Below, one piece after another: positions 26,876-37,034 of a stretch of 64,000 nt of DNA. The notes beneath the pieces were generated by a model. The model made no database searches and had not been told where the DNA came from. It saw nothing but the letters and a program-made list of their open reading frames with translations. The position numbers were made by a program, and so were the translations under genes. The stretch comes from Bin5 sp965204525 (GTDB taxonomy: Bacteria > Chloroflexota > Anaerolineae > Caldilineales > Caldilineaceae), in NCBI GenBank assembly GCA_965204525.1, contig OZ241994.1, positions 4,464,001 through 4,528,000 of the forward strand. Direction: 5' to 3'. The stretch's first letter is position 1, and the number at the start of each line of letters is the position of its first letter.

Positions 26876-28171
26876 TCATGCCACAAACTCGCTGAACACG
26901 CGGTTCCCGACCAGCAGCCCCTTGGGGGTTAGGCGCACCCGTTCCCCGTCCGACGCCAACAGGCCGCCGTCATGCAGTCGATCCAGGCTGGGGCCAAAAG
27001 CCGCGCGCATTGGTTGCCCGTGCATCGCCTCAAAGCGTGCAAACGGCACACCCTCCCGCACCAGCCGCAGTCCCAGCATCATCGTCTCGCCCATCGAAAC
27101 CGCGGCCGGCAGCTCCTCATGGAAACTGACAGGGCTCTCGTCCGCTTCGACCCGCCTGATGTAGCCCTGCACGCCCTTGACATTGGACCAACGGACGGCG
27201 GCAGCGGGCGCGCCCGACCCGGTTACAAGATCACAGGAGTCGCCATAAAGGAATGACAGGCCGCCTGTAGACTCGCCTCGCAGCCTGGTGGGGAAGCGCA
27301 AATGGCTGTGCGCGCCGGGCCCAATGCCAACCCACTCCTGATTGCGCCAGTAAAGGAGATTGTGCCGGCACGCAAAACCGGCGCCGCGTGCCCAGTTCGA
27401 CACCTCGTACTGTTCGTAACCGGCCTCCCGCAGGCGGGACATCGCAGTTTCGTACATCTCTGCCGCCAGGTCATCGTCCGGCGCCGGCGTCCGCCCGCTC
27501 TCCACCCAGTGCGCCAGGGGCGTATCCGGCTCCACGATCAGGCTGTAAAGGCTCAGGTGCCGGGGCGCCAGGTCCAGGGCTTTGTCCAGACTGTCATTCC
27601 AGGCTTCCACCGACTGCCGGGGCAGCCCGAACATGAAGTCAAGATTGATATTGTCAAAGCCCGCTTCCATAGCCGCGTCATAGGCGCGCAGCGCATCCTC
27701 CGCGTCGTGGATGCGGCCCAGAAAGTCCAGCTCCTCCGCCTGAAAACTCTGCACGCCCATGCTCAGCCGGTTCACGCCCAAACCGCGCAGCAGGGCGAAC
27801 TGTCCTCGATCCTCGATGCCCGGATTGGCTTCACTGCTGATCTCAGCGTCGACGGCCAGCGCGAAGCGGTCGTGGACCTGTTCCAGGATCCGTCGCAACT
27901 GGCCCGCACTGAGCACGGTTGGCGTGCCGCCGCCGAGAAAGACGGTGTCTACCGTGCGGCCGTCAAGGCGCGCCGCCCAGCGGCCGATCTCCCGGCAGAG
28001 GGCCTGCGTACAGGCTTCGTACAGCGGTTCCAGGCGGGCGTATGTATTGAAATCGCAGTAGGGGCACTTGCGGGCGCAAAACGGAATGTGGATGTACAGG
28101 CCCAATGGCCCTTCACCGGCTGCCGCCAACGCAGGCGTTGACAATGGACGCAATTCAGCCAAAACGTTCAT
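26876..28171 (-). CDS. hemW: Radical SAM heme chaperone HemW
   Basis: This 431-residue radical-SAM protein of the HemN/HemW family has [4Fe-4S] ligands Cys32, Cys36 and Cys39 (FCARKCPYCDF), FLGGGTPTVL, the SEANPG strand and the C-terminal HemN domain. HemW binds heme and inserts it into respiratory proteins. It starts directly at the radical-SAM domain and lacks the N-terminal extension of true coproporphyrinogen dehydrogenases, so HemW is preferred over HemN. It is the second gene of the minus-strand run beginning with the FHA regulator. Confidence 0.88.
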   Translation of the reverse strand: MNVLAELRPLSTPALAAAGEGPLGLYIHIPFCARKCPYCDFNTYARLEPLYEACTQALCREIGRWAARLDGRTVDTVFLGGGTPTVLSAGQLRRILEQVHDRFALAVDAEISSEANPGIEDRGQFALLRGLGVNRLSMGVQSFQAEELDFLGRIHDAEDALRAYDAAMEAGFDNINLDFMFGLPRQSVEAWNDSLDKALDLAPRHLSLYSLIVEPDTPLAHWVESGRTPAPDDDLAAEMYETAMSRLREAGYEQYEVSNWARGAGFACRHNLLYWRNQEWVGIGPGAHSHLRFPTRLRGESTGGLSFLYGDSCDLVTGSGAPAAAVRWSNVKGVQGYIRRVEADESPVSFHEELPAAVSMGETMMLGLRLVREGVPFARFEAMHGQPMRAAFGPSLDRLHDGGLLASDGERVRLTPKGLLVGNRVFSEFVA

Positions 28172-28260
28172 CAGCCCTCAGCCGTCGCTCCTTGGGCGCG
28201 CAAAAAGTGAAGAGGAACGACAAGAGAGGGAGCCTCGCCTTTCACGTCCCGCCCTTACGG

Positions 28261-28989
28261 TCAGGGATTCTCCAACCGGAACCCGTGGCCGCGCACTGTT
28301 ACAATGAAGTTGGATTTCTCGTCGTGCTCGTAGAGCCGTTCCCGCAGCCGGCGCACCAGGGCGTCGATGGCCTGCTTGCTGACACCGGCCCCGCTCGTCT
28401 CCGGCCAGACCGCCTGCACGATCTGATCACGAGTCATCACCCCGCCTCCCTCATGCCAGAGGGCGCTCAGCAGACGGTACTGATGCAGACTCAACGGGGG
28501 CTCCAACAGCGTGCCGTTCAGCCACACCTGGCGGGTCTCTTCTTCAATGCGGAGCCCTGATTCGGCCTGCGCATCCTGTTCGCCAGAGTCCAAAGTCAGG
28601 GGCGTGGTCGCCTCGTCGTCGACAAAGGACAGCTTGAAACGCAGCGCGATCTGCACCTCGTCACCGTCCGACAGACTGTGCGACCCGTCGGCAATGTCCA
28701 CACCATTGACATGGGTTCCGTTCTTGCTGCCCAGGTCCTCAATCGAATAACCGTAGCCGTCCCAGAAAATACGCGCGTGGTTCCGGCTTACCTGGCGGTC
28801 CGGCAGGGTAACCTCGCATTCATCGTGGCGCCCGATTATCAGGGGGGTGGTTCGGCTGACGGGCCAGCCCTGGCCGGTCTGGTTGCCGTGGCGGAGGATC
28901 AGCATGGCCGTCTCTCGTTGCCTGTCGACCGGGCGGGCGCCCTGTGACTCTCCGTATCGTTGTTCAGCGTTTGGACCCTCTTGCGTCAT
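28261..28989 (-). CDS. FHA domain-winged helix transcription factor
   Basis: This 242-residue protein has an N-terminal FHA domain (about residues 28-122; GR at 53-54, SRNH at 68-71, GSKNGT at 88-93) and a C-terminal OmpR-type winged-helix domain (about 145-240; HQYRLLSALWHEGGGVMTRDQI, VRRLRERL, VTVRGHGFRL). FHA domains bind phosphothreonine, so DNA binding is probably controlled by Ser/Thr phosphorylation instead of a response-regulator receiver domain. The start at 28989 is chosen from GAGGG six bases upstream. It is divergent from a Ser/Thr kinase gene, the obvious candidate partner. The domain order is the reverse of mycobacterial EmbR. Confidence 0.85.
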   Translation of the reverse strand: MTQEGPNAEQRYGESQGARPVDRQRETAMLILRHGNQTGQGWPVSRTTPLIIGRHDECEVTLPDRQVSRNHARIFWDGYGYSIEDLGSKNGTHVNGVDIADGSHSLSDGDEVQIALRFKLSFVDDEATTPLTLDSGEQDAQAESGLRIEEETRQVWLNGTLLEPPLSLHQYRLLSALWHEGGGVMTRDQIVQAVWPETSGAGVSKQAIDALVRRLRERLYEHDEKSNFIVTVRGHGFRLENP

Positions 28990-29011
28990 TTCCATCCCTC
29001 TTAAAAATAGC

Positions 29012-29041
29012 ATGCAAAGTAGGTAGTAACGTCACTTGCAT
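29012..29041. promoter_or_regulatory. Imperfect inverted repeat in the divergent FHA-regulator/kinase region
   Basis: ATGCAAAGT (29012-29020) and ACTTGCAT (29034-29041) form an imperfect dyad, with one extra A in the left arm. The right arm coincides with the -35 element of the kinase promoter. This is the position expected for an operator of the divergently encoded regulator, but binding is only inferred. Confidence 0.35.
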
Positions 29042-29064
29042 ATTCTGCCGTCTATTTTTATAGT
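29036..29064 (+). promoter_or_regulatory. Candidate sigma-70 promoter of the kinase gene
   Basis: TTGCAT (29036-29041) lies 17 bases from TATAGT (29059-29064) in an AT-rich island. Transcription would begin near 29071, leaving a leader of about 300 bases before the kinase start. Confidence 0.5.
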
Positions 29065-29368
29065 ATGTGTTCCTGTAACTGCGCCCCCGAACGGTAATGG
29101 CGACAGGACTTCCGCAAACTTGGCGTAGCGATGCCGAGGGGAAGTTCATTATAGCGAAGCGGTTGATATACGTCAACCAGTTCTTCAAAATGGGGCGCAC
29201 GACCCGGCGAAACATACGATCTCCCGGCCCGACCGGCGCGCCATATACAGCGGTCTGCCGCACCGCATTGCTGCATCGCCTCCCTGACAGGCGCGCAGCG
29301 GGCGGCAACTTTTTCTCTCCCGGAGATAACCTGTCTCCGGCGGACCGGCAGTTTTGCAGAGGTGTCAC
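29065..29368 (+). other. Long leader of the kinase gene with two dyads
   Basis: No gene is seen in this stretch. It holds a perfect 6-bp dyad GGTTGA-TATACG-TCAACC at 29161-29178 and a 7-bp hairpin CCGGAGA/TCTCCGG at 29320-29340. The latter lies 18 bases before the AGAGG ribosome site and could affect translation. I recognise no known riboswitch. Confidence 0.45.
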
Positions 29369-30373
29369 TTGGCTACTGTACTGGATTCAGATTCGATCCT
29401 GCGCGGACGGTATGAAATCGTTCGGCTCGTCGGTCAAGGCGGCATGGGCGCGGTCTATCAGGCCAACGATCTGCGCCTGGACGGGCGCGTCTGCGCGATC
29501 AAGGAGATCCTGCCCGCCCTCCTCATCGACCAGCGCGGGCCCGAACTGGACCTGGGGCAGACGATCGAACAGTTCTACCAGGAAGCCAGTGTCCTCGCCC
29601 GCCTCGATCATCCCAACCTTCCCAAGGTTTCGGACTACTTTTCCGTGGACGGGCGTGAGTATCTGGTCATGGATTTTATCGAAGGCCGTGATCTGCAAGA
29701 GATCGTGAATGAAGCAGTGCGACAGCAGAAGCGCCTCTCCGAAACCCAGGTGCTGCTCTGGGCTGCACAACTCCTGGACGCCCTCGAATACCTGCATAGC
29801 CAGGACCCGCCCGTGCTCCACCGCGACATCAAACCGGGTAACATCAAGATCACGCCCGAAAACAGATTGAAACTGGTGGACTTCGGCCTTGTTAAAGTCC
29901 TGCAACCGGACGACGCCCGCACAGTGACGGTCGTCCAGGGTCGGGGCACCGTAGCCTACACGCCCCTCGAGCAGTATGGCGGCGACACCGGCCACACCGA
30001 CGTGCGCACAGATATCTACAGTGTCGGCGCGACGCTATACCACCTGTTGGCGGGGACGCCCCCGCAGGATGCCAAAGAGCGCTTCCTCAGGTCAGGGCTC
30101 CTCGAGCCGCTGCGTCAGCTGAACCCGGCCATCTCGACGCGGACCGAACGGGCCGTCTTCCAGGCGCTGGCCATGCATCCCGACGAACGGCCCCCCAGTA
30201 TTGCGGAACTGCGGCAGGCGCTGTTCGGAGCCGACAGCGTACGCAAGGATCCGACCACGGATCTGCTGCCGCCTCCCTCCTGGATTGAAATCCTCCACAG
30301 AAACAGAATGCTGATCGGGACCACCGTCTTTCTCTTCATCATCGCCACCGTTATCAGCATCTACGATCTCTGA
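29369..30373 (+). CDS. Tail-anchored Hanks-type Ser/Thr protein kinase
   Basis: This 334-residue kinase starts most likely at the TTG at 29369, six bases after AGAGG; an earlier TTG at 29354 lacks a site. The kinase domain (about residues 15-285) has the glycine loop GQGGMGAVY, Lys45, HRDIKPGNI with catalytic Asp153, and DFG at Asp171. A single membrane segment lies at the extreme C-terminus (about 315-331), followed by only a few residues, so there is no external sensor domain. It is divergent from the FHA-winged-helix regulator, its probable target, and 235 bases upstream of the ATP synthase operon. Its activating signal is unknown. Confidence 0.9.
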   Translation: MATVLDSDSILRGRYEIVRLVGQGGMGAVYQANDLRLDGRVCAIKEILPALLIDQRGPELDLGQTIEQFYQEASVLARLDHPNLPKVSDYFSVDGREYLVMDFIEGRDLQEIVNEAVRQQKRLSETQVLLWAAQLLDALEYLHSQDPPVLHRDIKPGNIKITPENRLKLVDFGLVKVLQPDDARTVTVVQGRGTVAYTPLEQYGGDTGHTDVRTDIYSVGATLYHLLAGTPPQDAKERFLRSGLLEPLRQLNPAISTRTERAVFQALAMHPDERPPSIAELRQALFGADSVRKDPTTDLLPPPSWIEILHRNRMLIGTTVFLFIIATVISIYDL

Positions 30374-30516
30374 CAAAGCCCTCTGATAATTTCAGCATCC
30401 TGCGCAGACGATGGGCTGCAAAAGCCTGGCAAAGGCGCGCTCAATTCGCGTAGTCCGCTCCCGGCCAGCCGCGTCGAGCAAGTAAAAGAAAAATGCTTCA
30501 TCAACGCTGTGAAAAT

Positions 30517-30546
30517 TTGCGCAATCCTTCTCCGCCCCTTTATACT
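30517..30546 (+). promoter_or_regulatory. Candidate promoter of the ATP synthase operon
   Basis: TTGCGC (30517-30522) and TATACT (30541-30546) are 18 bases apart, and A-rich sequence lies upstream. The leader to atpB would be about 56 bases and includes the AGGAGG site at 30590-30595. Confidence 0.5.
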
Positions 30547-30608
30547 GAAAGCTGTCTTTTTCAGGAATTTCGGCGGCCCCACTGTTTACAGGAGGATAGA
30601 TTTTTTCC

Positions 30609-31553
30609 ATGAATCTTCTCCGAGCTTTCCTCTCGAATGCACGTCTTCGCAACGCGACCATCGGCATAGTTGTGCTGCTCGTCTTGAGCGTGGTGCCTTT
30701 CTTCAATGCCCCTCCTCCCCACGTCGAATTGGCCGCCGAAGCGCTGCTCGAACACGGGCCAAAGTGGTTCACCAACGGCCTGCTGACAACCTTTCTGGTC
30801 GACATAATCATTATCCTGATGGCCGTCTTCGCCGTCTCCAGAATGAAGGAGGTGCCCGGCGCCTGGCAGAACATCGTGGAAATGCTGGTCGAGGGCATGT
30901 GGAACCTGACCCAGAGCATCGCCGGCCATGGCTCCGCCAACAGCCGCAAATTCTTCCCTTGGGTGATCACCATCTTCATCTTCGTTCTGGTCAGCAACTA
31001 TATCGGCCTGCTGCCCGGCTTCGGCTCGATCGGCATCTACCATAGTGGCGCCGAAAGTCAGGCACAGGCAGAGCTGGGCAACCGGCTCGCGATGGCCGGC
31101 GCAGAAAGCGTAGCCGTCGCCGCCCCCGCCGAAGAAGGCAAACCGGTCCTTGTTCCCCTGTTTCGCAGCCCCTCCGCCGACCTGAACATGACCCTGGCCC
31201 TGGCCCTCATCTCCGTCTTCATGACCCAGTTCTTCGGCGTCCAGGCCCTGGGAATGCGCTACTTCACCAAGTTCTTCAAAAACCCCTTCAAGGATGGGAT
31301 GGGGGCTGTGGTGGGCTTCTTCGAACTGATCGCCGAAATCTCCAAAATCATCAGCTTCTCGTTTCGTCTCTTCGGCAACATCTTCGCCGGTGAAGTCGTA
31401 CTGCTGGTGATGGCCTTTCTCGTTACCTTCCTCCTGCCCAGCATATTCTACGGGCTGGAGCTGTTCATCGGATTCATCCAGGCGCTTGTATTCATGTTGC
31501 TGACCCTGGCCTTCTTCACCATGGCCACCGTCAGCCACGACGATCACCATTAA
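30609..31553 (+). CDS. atpB: ATP synthase F0 subunit a
   Basis: This 314-residue integral membrane subunit forms the proton half-channels against the c-ring. There are about five to six membrane helices. The essential Arg lies in ISFSFRLFGNIFAGE, and SADLNMTLALAL matches the other conserved helix. A polar Ala/Glu-rich loop of about 45 residues (AESQAQAELGNRLAM...) lies between helices 3 and 4. It heads the order a-c-b-delta-alpha-gamma-beta-epsilon. AGGAGG is 13 bases before the ATG, a somewhat long spacing. No atpI gene precedes it. Confidence 0.95.
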   Translation: MNLLRAFLSNARLRNATIGIVVLLVLSVVPFFNAPPPHVELAAEALLEHGPKWFTNGLLTTFLVDIIIILMAVFAVSRMKEVPGAWQNIVEMLVEGMWNLTQSIAGHGSANSRKFFPWVITIFIFVLVSNYIGLLPGFGSIGIYHSGAESQAQAELGNRLAMAGAESVAVAAPAEEGKPVLVPLFRSPSADLNMTLALALISVFMTQFFGVQALGMRYFTKFFKNPFKDGMGAVVGFFELIAEISKIISFSFRLFGNIFAGEVVLLVMAFLVTFLLPSIFYGLELFIGFIQALVFMLLTLAFFTMATVSHDDHH

Positions 31554-31648
31554 CGTCAGTTGCCGGTGACCGGATTGCTCCCGGACCCACTCGCAAGACT
31601 GATCACGAACCACTAATCACAGCAGTTAAGAAAAAGGAGTTCACACTC

Positions 31649-31876
31649 ATGGATGTTGAAGTCGCAAAGGAACTGGGTTCTGCACTTGCTATCGGATTGG
31701 GCGCAATTGGCCCTGGTGTAGGCATCGGTCTGATTGGCGCCAAAGCGATGGAAGCGATGGGCCGCAATCCTGAAGTGACCAACACTGTGCAGACGAACAT
31801 GCTGCTCGGTTTCGCCTTCTGTGAATCGGTCGCTATCTATGCGCTCGTTATCTCCCTGTTGGTCAAGTTCGTCTAA
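31649..31876 (+). CDS. atpE: ATP synthase F0 subunit c
   Basis: This 75-residue hairpin of two membrane helices builds the rotor ring. The polar loop RNPE (39-42) and ion-carrying Glu59 in helix 2 are present. The residues after Glu59 read ES-V-A-I-Y (Ser60, Tyr64), as in sodium-type rings, but the helix-1 position that holds Gln in GPGVGQG of sodium rings is Ile26 here (GPGVGIG). Proton use is therefore more likely. AAGGAG lies 9 bases before the ATG. It is the second gene of the atp operon. Confidence 0.95.
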   Translation: MDVEVAKELGSALAIGLGAIGPGVGIGLIGAKAMEAMGRNPEVTNTVQTNMLLGFAFCESVAIYALVISLLVKFV

Positions 31877-31990
31877 ACCTGTTCTCAGTGGCCCGAGTTC
31901 AGTCGTCAGTGACCTGTGTTCACTTCCATAGGCCGGTGAAACGACTGGCCCCGAACCACGAGCCACTGCAGCGTATCCAGGAGGTTGGCC

Positions 31991-32500
31991 TTGGACGCTC
32001 TCGATAAATTAGGTATCAGTTGGCAGTTATTGCTCTCGCAGATCATCAACTTCGGGCTGTTGATGGTTATTCTGCAGCAGCTACTCTACAAGCCGGTTCT
32101 GAACATGATCGAGCAGCGCAAACAGCGCATCGCCGAGGGTTTGGAGCAGGCCGACAAGGCGTCGAACGCGGCCGCCGAAGCCGAAGCGGAGAAACAGGCG
32201 ATCCTCGAAGAGGCCCGCCGCGAAGCGCAGGAGGTGCGCGCCCAGGCGACCCGTGATGCCGAACGCATCGCCCAGGACGTTCGCGGCCGCGCCGATCAGG
32301 AGGCCCAGGAAATCCGCATGAAGGCCCAGGCCGACGCCGAAGCGCAGACAGCCGCCGTCATGGCCGACGCCCGAAAGCAGATCGCCGACCTGGCCATCGC
32401 CGCGACCGAGCAGATCCTGGGCCGTGAGCTCGCAAACCGGGATGAGCAGGAACGCTTTGTCGCCGACTATCTGGCCCAGCAAAACGGGAGCGGTTCATGA
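31991..32500 (+). CDS. atpF: ATP synthase F0 subunit b
   Basis: This 169-residue stator subunit has one N-terminal membrane helix (about residues 10-30, LLLSQIINFGLLMVILQQLLY) and a long Ala/Glu/Arg/Gln-rich coiled coil reaching the C-terminus. The start is taken as the TTG at 31991 because AGGAGG (31979-31984) is six bases upstream; a TTG at 31985 would abut the site. Its stop overlaps the atpH start by 4 bases (ATGA), so the two are coupled. It holds the F1 head against rotation with the delta subunit. Confidence 0.92.
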   Translation: MDALDKLGISWQLLLSQIINFGLLMVILQQLLYKPVLNMIEQRKQRIAEGLEQADKASNAAAEAEAEKQAILEEARREAQEVRAQATRDAERIAQDVRGRADQEAQEIRMKAQADAEAQTAAVMADARKQIADLAIAATEQILGRELANRDEQERFVADYLAQQNGSGS

Positions 32501-32994
32501 GCGAGCGCGCGACGGCCGAACGATATGCCCAGGCCATTCTCGAGGCAATCGTGGAGCAGTGGCAATCGACGCTGACCGAAATCGCTGACGCCCTGGCGCA
32601 GGACCCGAAACTGGGCGCAGACGTCGACTCCGTCGCAGCCGCGATTCCCGACGACGCCGCCCCGGAACTGCAAAACTTCGTCAAAATGCTTGTGCAGGAG
32701 GGCGATGCAACGCTCCTGCCGCGCGTAATCGCCGCTTTGGGCGCCAGTCTGCGCGGTGAAACCGGACCGCAGTCAGCTGACATCACAAGCGCCATCGAGT
32801 TGGGTGACGATGCACAAGAGCAGATTCGCCAGCGGCTCACCGAACAGTACGGCGAGGACATCGTCTTCAGCTTCGACGTCGACCCATCCCTGATGGGCGG
32901 CCTGCGCATCCGCGTCGGTGATCAGTTGATCGACAACACCGTCGCAAATCGGCTGATGGCTCTGCGCGAAATGGTCGCGTCTTCGGTGCGGTGA
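32497..32994 (+). CDS. atpH: ATP synthase F1 subunit delta
   Basis: This 165-residue protein links the b-subunit stalk to the top of the F1 head. The N-terminal helical half (ATAERYAQAILEAI) and the C-terminal family signature LMGGLRIRVGDQLIDNTV are clear. It is slightly shorter than the usual 175-180 residues. Its ATG overlaps the atpF stop. Confidence 0.93.
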   Translation: MSERATAERYAQAILEAIVEQWQSTLTEIADALAQDPKLGADVDSVAAAIPDDAAPELQNFVKMLVQEGDATLLPRVIAALGASLRGETGPQSADITSAIELGDDAQEQIRQRLTEQYGEDIVFSFDVDPSLMGGLRIRVGDQLIDNTVANRLMALREMVASSVR

Positions 32995-33088
32995 ATTAGG
33001 AATTGGCAGCCGGTTTCAGGTCCTGACCTGCAGGCCGCAAGCCTGCCGGGAACCGAAAACTGAAAATATACAATAAAGGACAGCGCTT

Positions 33089-34618
<1,530 letters not shown>

Positions 34619-34694
34619 ACCGTAGATCAGTTATCAGTGACTAGCGCAGTAACCCGGCATTCGGCCACAGCTCACTGCGTCTGAGGAGGCATTG

Positions 34695-35564
34695 GTGGCA
34701 AGCACACGTGAGATTCGCCGTCGCATCCGCTCGGTCAGGAACATCTCTCAGGTCACGCGAGCGATGGAGGCCGTAGCTGCATCCAAGATGCGCCGCGCCC
34801 AGCAGCAGGTAATGGCGACCCGCCCCTACGCGGAAAAAGCCCTCGAAGTGCTGAGCCACATCGCCCGCCTGCACGCCAGCGGCGACGCCATGGACGCGCT
34901 CATCACCTCCAGAGCCGAAATAAAAAGGGTCGGGATCGTCCTCATCACAGCCGATCGCGGCCTGGCCGGCGGCTTCAATGCCAACGTGTTGCGGCAAAAT
35001 GCAGCCTTCATCAAGGAGCAGCGTGACCAGGGCCGGGAAGTAGAGGTCGTTGTCGTCGGCAGGAAGGGCCGTGACTGGCTTCTGCGCTACGACCCGGCCA
35101 TCCGCGCCGAATTCACCAACATGCCCGATACCCTCGCCACCGCCGACATCGCGCCCATCTCCCGAACTGTCATCGATGACTTTCGCTCCGAGCGTTTCGA
35201 TGAAGTCCATATCATCTTTACCGACTTCGTCAACACGCTGATCCAGCGGCCCACAGTGCAACAGATTCTGCCCGTCGTTCCGGCAGAGACAACCGCAACG
35301 ATGCCGCCGGACTATATCTTTGAGCCAAGCGTCGAGGCCGTGTTGGAGCAGGTACTGATCGGCTTTACCGAAGTGCAGATCTTGCAGGCCATGTACGAAA
35401 GCATCGCCAGCGAACACTCGGCCCGCATGGTCGCCATGCGCAACGCCACCGAAGCCGCCAATGAGCTCGTCGACGAGTTGACATTGACCTACAACAAGGC
35501 CCGTCAGGAAGGCATCACCCGTGAACTGATGGACATTATCGGCGGCTCGATCGGCCTCGAATAG
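34695..35564 (+). CDS. atpG: ATP synthase F1 subunit gamma
   Basis: This 289-residue central-shaft subunit starts most likely at the GTG at 34695, five bases after GAGGAGG; a TTG at 34692 is too close to the site. The terminal helices that form the coiled shaft are conserved: STREIRRRIRSVRNISQVTRAMEAVAASKM at the N-terminus and a C-terminal helix with the ITRELMDIIGG signature. It turns inside the alpha/beta head and couples proton flow to ATP synthesis. Confidence 0.95.
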   Translation: MASTREIRRRIRSVRNISQVTRAMEAVAASKMRRAQQQVMATRPYAEKALEVLSHIARLHASGDAMDALITSRAEIKRVGIVLITADRGLAGGFNANVLRQNAAFIKEQRDQGREVEVVVVGRKGRDWLLRYDPAIRAEFTNMPDTLATADIAPISRTVIDDFRSERFDEVHIIFTDFVNTLIQRPTVQQILPVVPAETTATMPPDYIFEPSVEAVLEQVLIGFTEVQILQAMYESIASEHSARMVAMRNATEAANELVDELTLTYNKARQEGITRELMDIIGGSIGLE

Positions 35565-35612
35565 AACTGAGCGGGCTGAAAAGCCCCTTCCCATAGCAGA
35601 ACGGAGCGTACC

Positions 35613-37034
35613 ATGTCAGAAAACGGAAGCAATGGCCGCATCAGCGGCTCCGTGTCCAGCGTAGTAGGTCCGGTTGTGGACTTCTCCTTCACAGGCGAAG
35701 ATCTGCCCGAGATCTACGATGCCGTCTACGTCGACCTCGACGACGATTCGACCTTGGTCTGTGAGGTGCAGCAGCATCTCGGGGAGGGCGCTGTCCGTGC
35801 CGTGGCCATGAGCTCTACCGACGGCATGCGCCGCGGCATGGAAGGCTACTCCTTCGGCGCGCCCATCACCGTGCCCGTTGGCCCGGGAACACTGGGGCGC
35901 ATCTTCGACGTGGCCGGCAATACAATCGACAGCGATGACGAGGTCGATGCCGCCGACCGCTATTCCATCCACCGCGAACCGCCCAGCTTCGCCGACCGCA
36001 GCACGCAGGCCGAGCTGTTCGAGACCGGCGTCAAGGTCGTCGACCTCATCGCCCCCTTCACCAAGGGCGGCAAGACCGGCATCTTCGGCGGCGCCGGTGT
36101 CGGCAAGACCGTCATCATTCAGGAGTTGATCAACAACGTCGCCGAGTATCACAGCGGCTACTCCGTCTTCGCCGGTGTCGGCGAACGCAGCCGCGAGGGC
36201 AATGACCTCTGGCACGAAATGCGTGAATCCGGCGTGATCGATTCGACCGTGATGGTCTTCGGCCAGATGAACGAACCGCCCGGCGCCCGCCTGCGGGTCG
36301 GCCTCACTGGCGTCACCATGGCCGAGTACTTCCGTGATGAGGGCCGCGATGTCCTCCTCTTCATCGACAACATCTTCCGTTTCGTGCAGGCCGGTTCCGA
36401 AGTGTCGGCCCTGCTTGGCCGCCTTCCCAGCGCAGTCGGTTACGCGCCCACGCTCGGTACCGATATGGGTGAGCTGCAGGAGCGCATCACATCCACCAAT
36501 GTCGGCTCAATTACATCGATGCAGGCCGTCTACGTGCCCGCCGATGACTACACCGACCCCGCGCCGGCCACGACGTTCGCCCACCTGGACGCCACCATTA
36601 CCCTGGAACGCGCCCTCGCCGAACAGTCGCTCTACCCGGCTATGGACCCGCTCGGCTCCACCAGCCGCATCCTCGATCCCCTGATCGTCGGCGAAGAGCA
36701 TTACAACGTCGCCCGCGAAGTGCAGCAGACCCTCCAGCGCTACCGCGACCTGCAGGACATCATCGCCATTCTCGGCGTTGAGGAGCTGAGCGAAGACGAC
36801 AAGCTCATCGTCGCCCGCGCCCGCAAGATTCAGCGCTTCCTCACCCAGCCGATGCACGTGGCCGAGGTCTTCACCGGTCAGCCCGGCGAGTACGTCAGAA
36901 TCGATGACACCGTGAGCGGCTTCCGCGAAATTCTGGACGGCAAGCACGATGACCTGCCCGAGCAGGCCTTCTATATGGTCGGTTCCATCGATAAAGCGGT
37001 CGAAAAGGGTGAGCAACTGAGGCAGGAAGAATGA
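35613..37034 (+). CDS. atpD: ATP synthase F1 subunit beta
   Basis: This 473-residue catalytic subunit has Walker A GGAGVGKT (about residues 158-165), the GERSREGNDL catalytic-Glu region, LLFIDNIFRFVQAGSEVSALLGR (Walker B and beta signature) and the C-terminal DELSEED-like segment, here VEELSEDDK. All catalytic features are intact. Its last codons overlap the atpC start by 4 bases (ATGA). Confidence 0.97.
   Translation: MSENGSNGRISGSVSSVVGPVVDFSFTGEDLPEIYDAVYVDLDDDSTLVCEVQQHLGEGAVRAVAMSSTDGMRRGMEGYSFGAPITVPVGPGTLGRIFDVAGNTIDSDDEVDAADRYSIHREPPSFADRSTQAELFETGVKVVDLIAPFTKGGKTGIFGGAGVGKTVIIQELINNVAEYHSGYSVFAGVGERSREGNDLWHEMRESGVIDSTVMVFGQMNEPPGARLRVGLTGVTMAEYFRDEGRDVLLFIDNIFRFVQAGSEVSALLGRLPSAVGYAPTLGTDMGELQERITSTNVGSITSMQAVYVPADDYTDPAPATTFAHLDATITLERALAEQSLYPAMDPLGSTSRILDPLIVGEEHYNVAREVQQTLQRYRDLQDIIAILGVEELSEDDKLIVARARKIQRFLTQPMHVAEVFTGQPGEYVRIDDTVSGFREILDGKHDDLPEQAFYMVGSIDKAVEKGEQLRQEE

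Noticed and set aside
31649..31876. Sodium-driven ATP synthase
   Set aside because: The Ser/Tyr residues after Glu59 fit, but the essential helix-1 glutamine is Ile26, so proton use is the safer reading.
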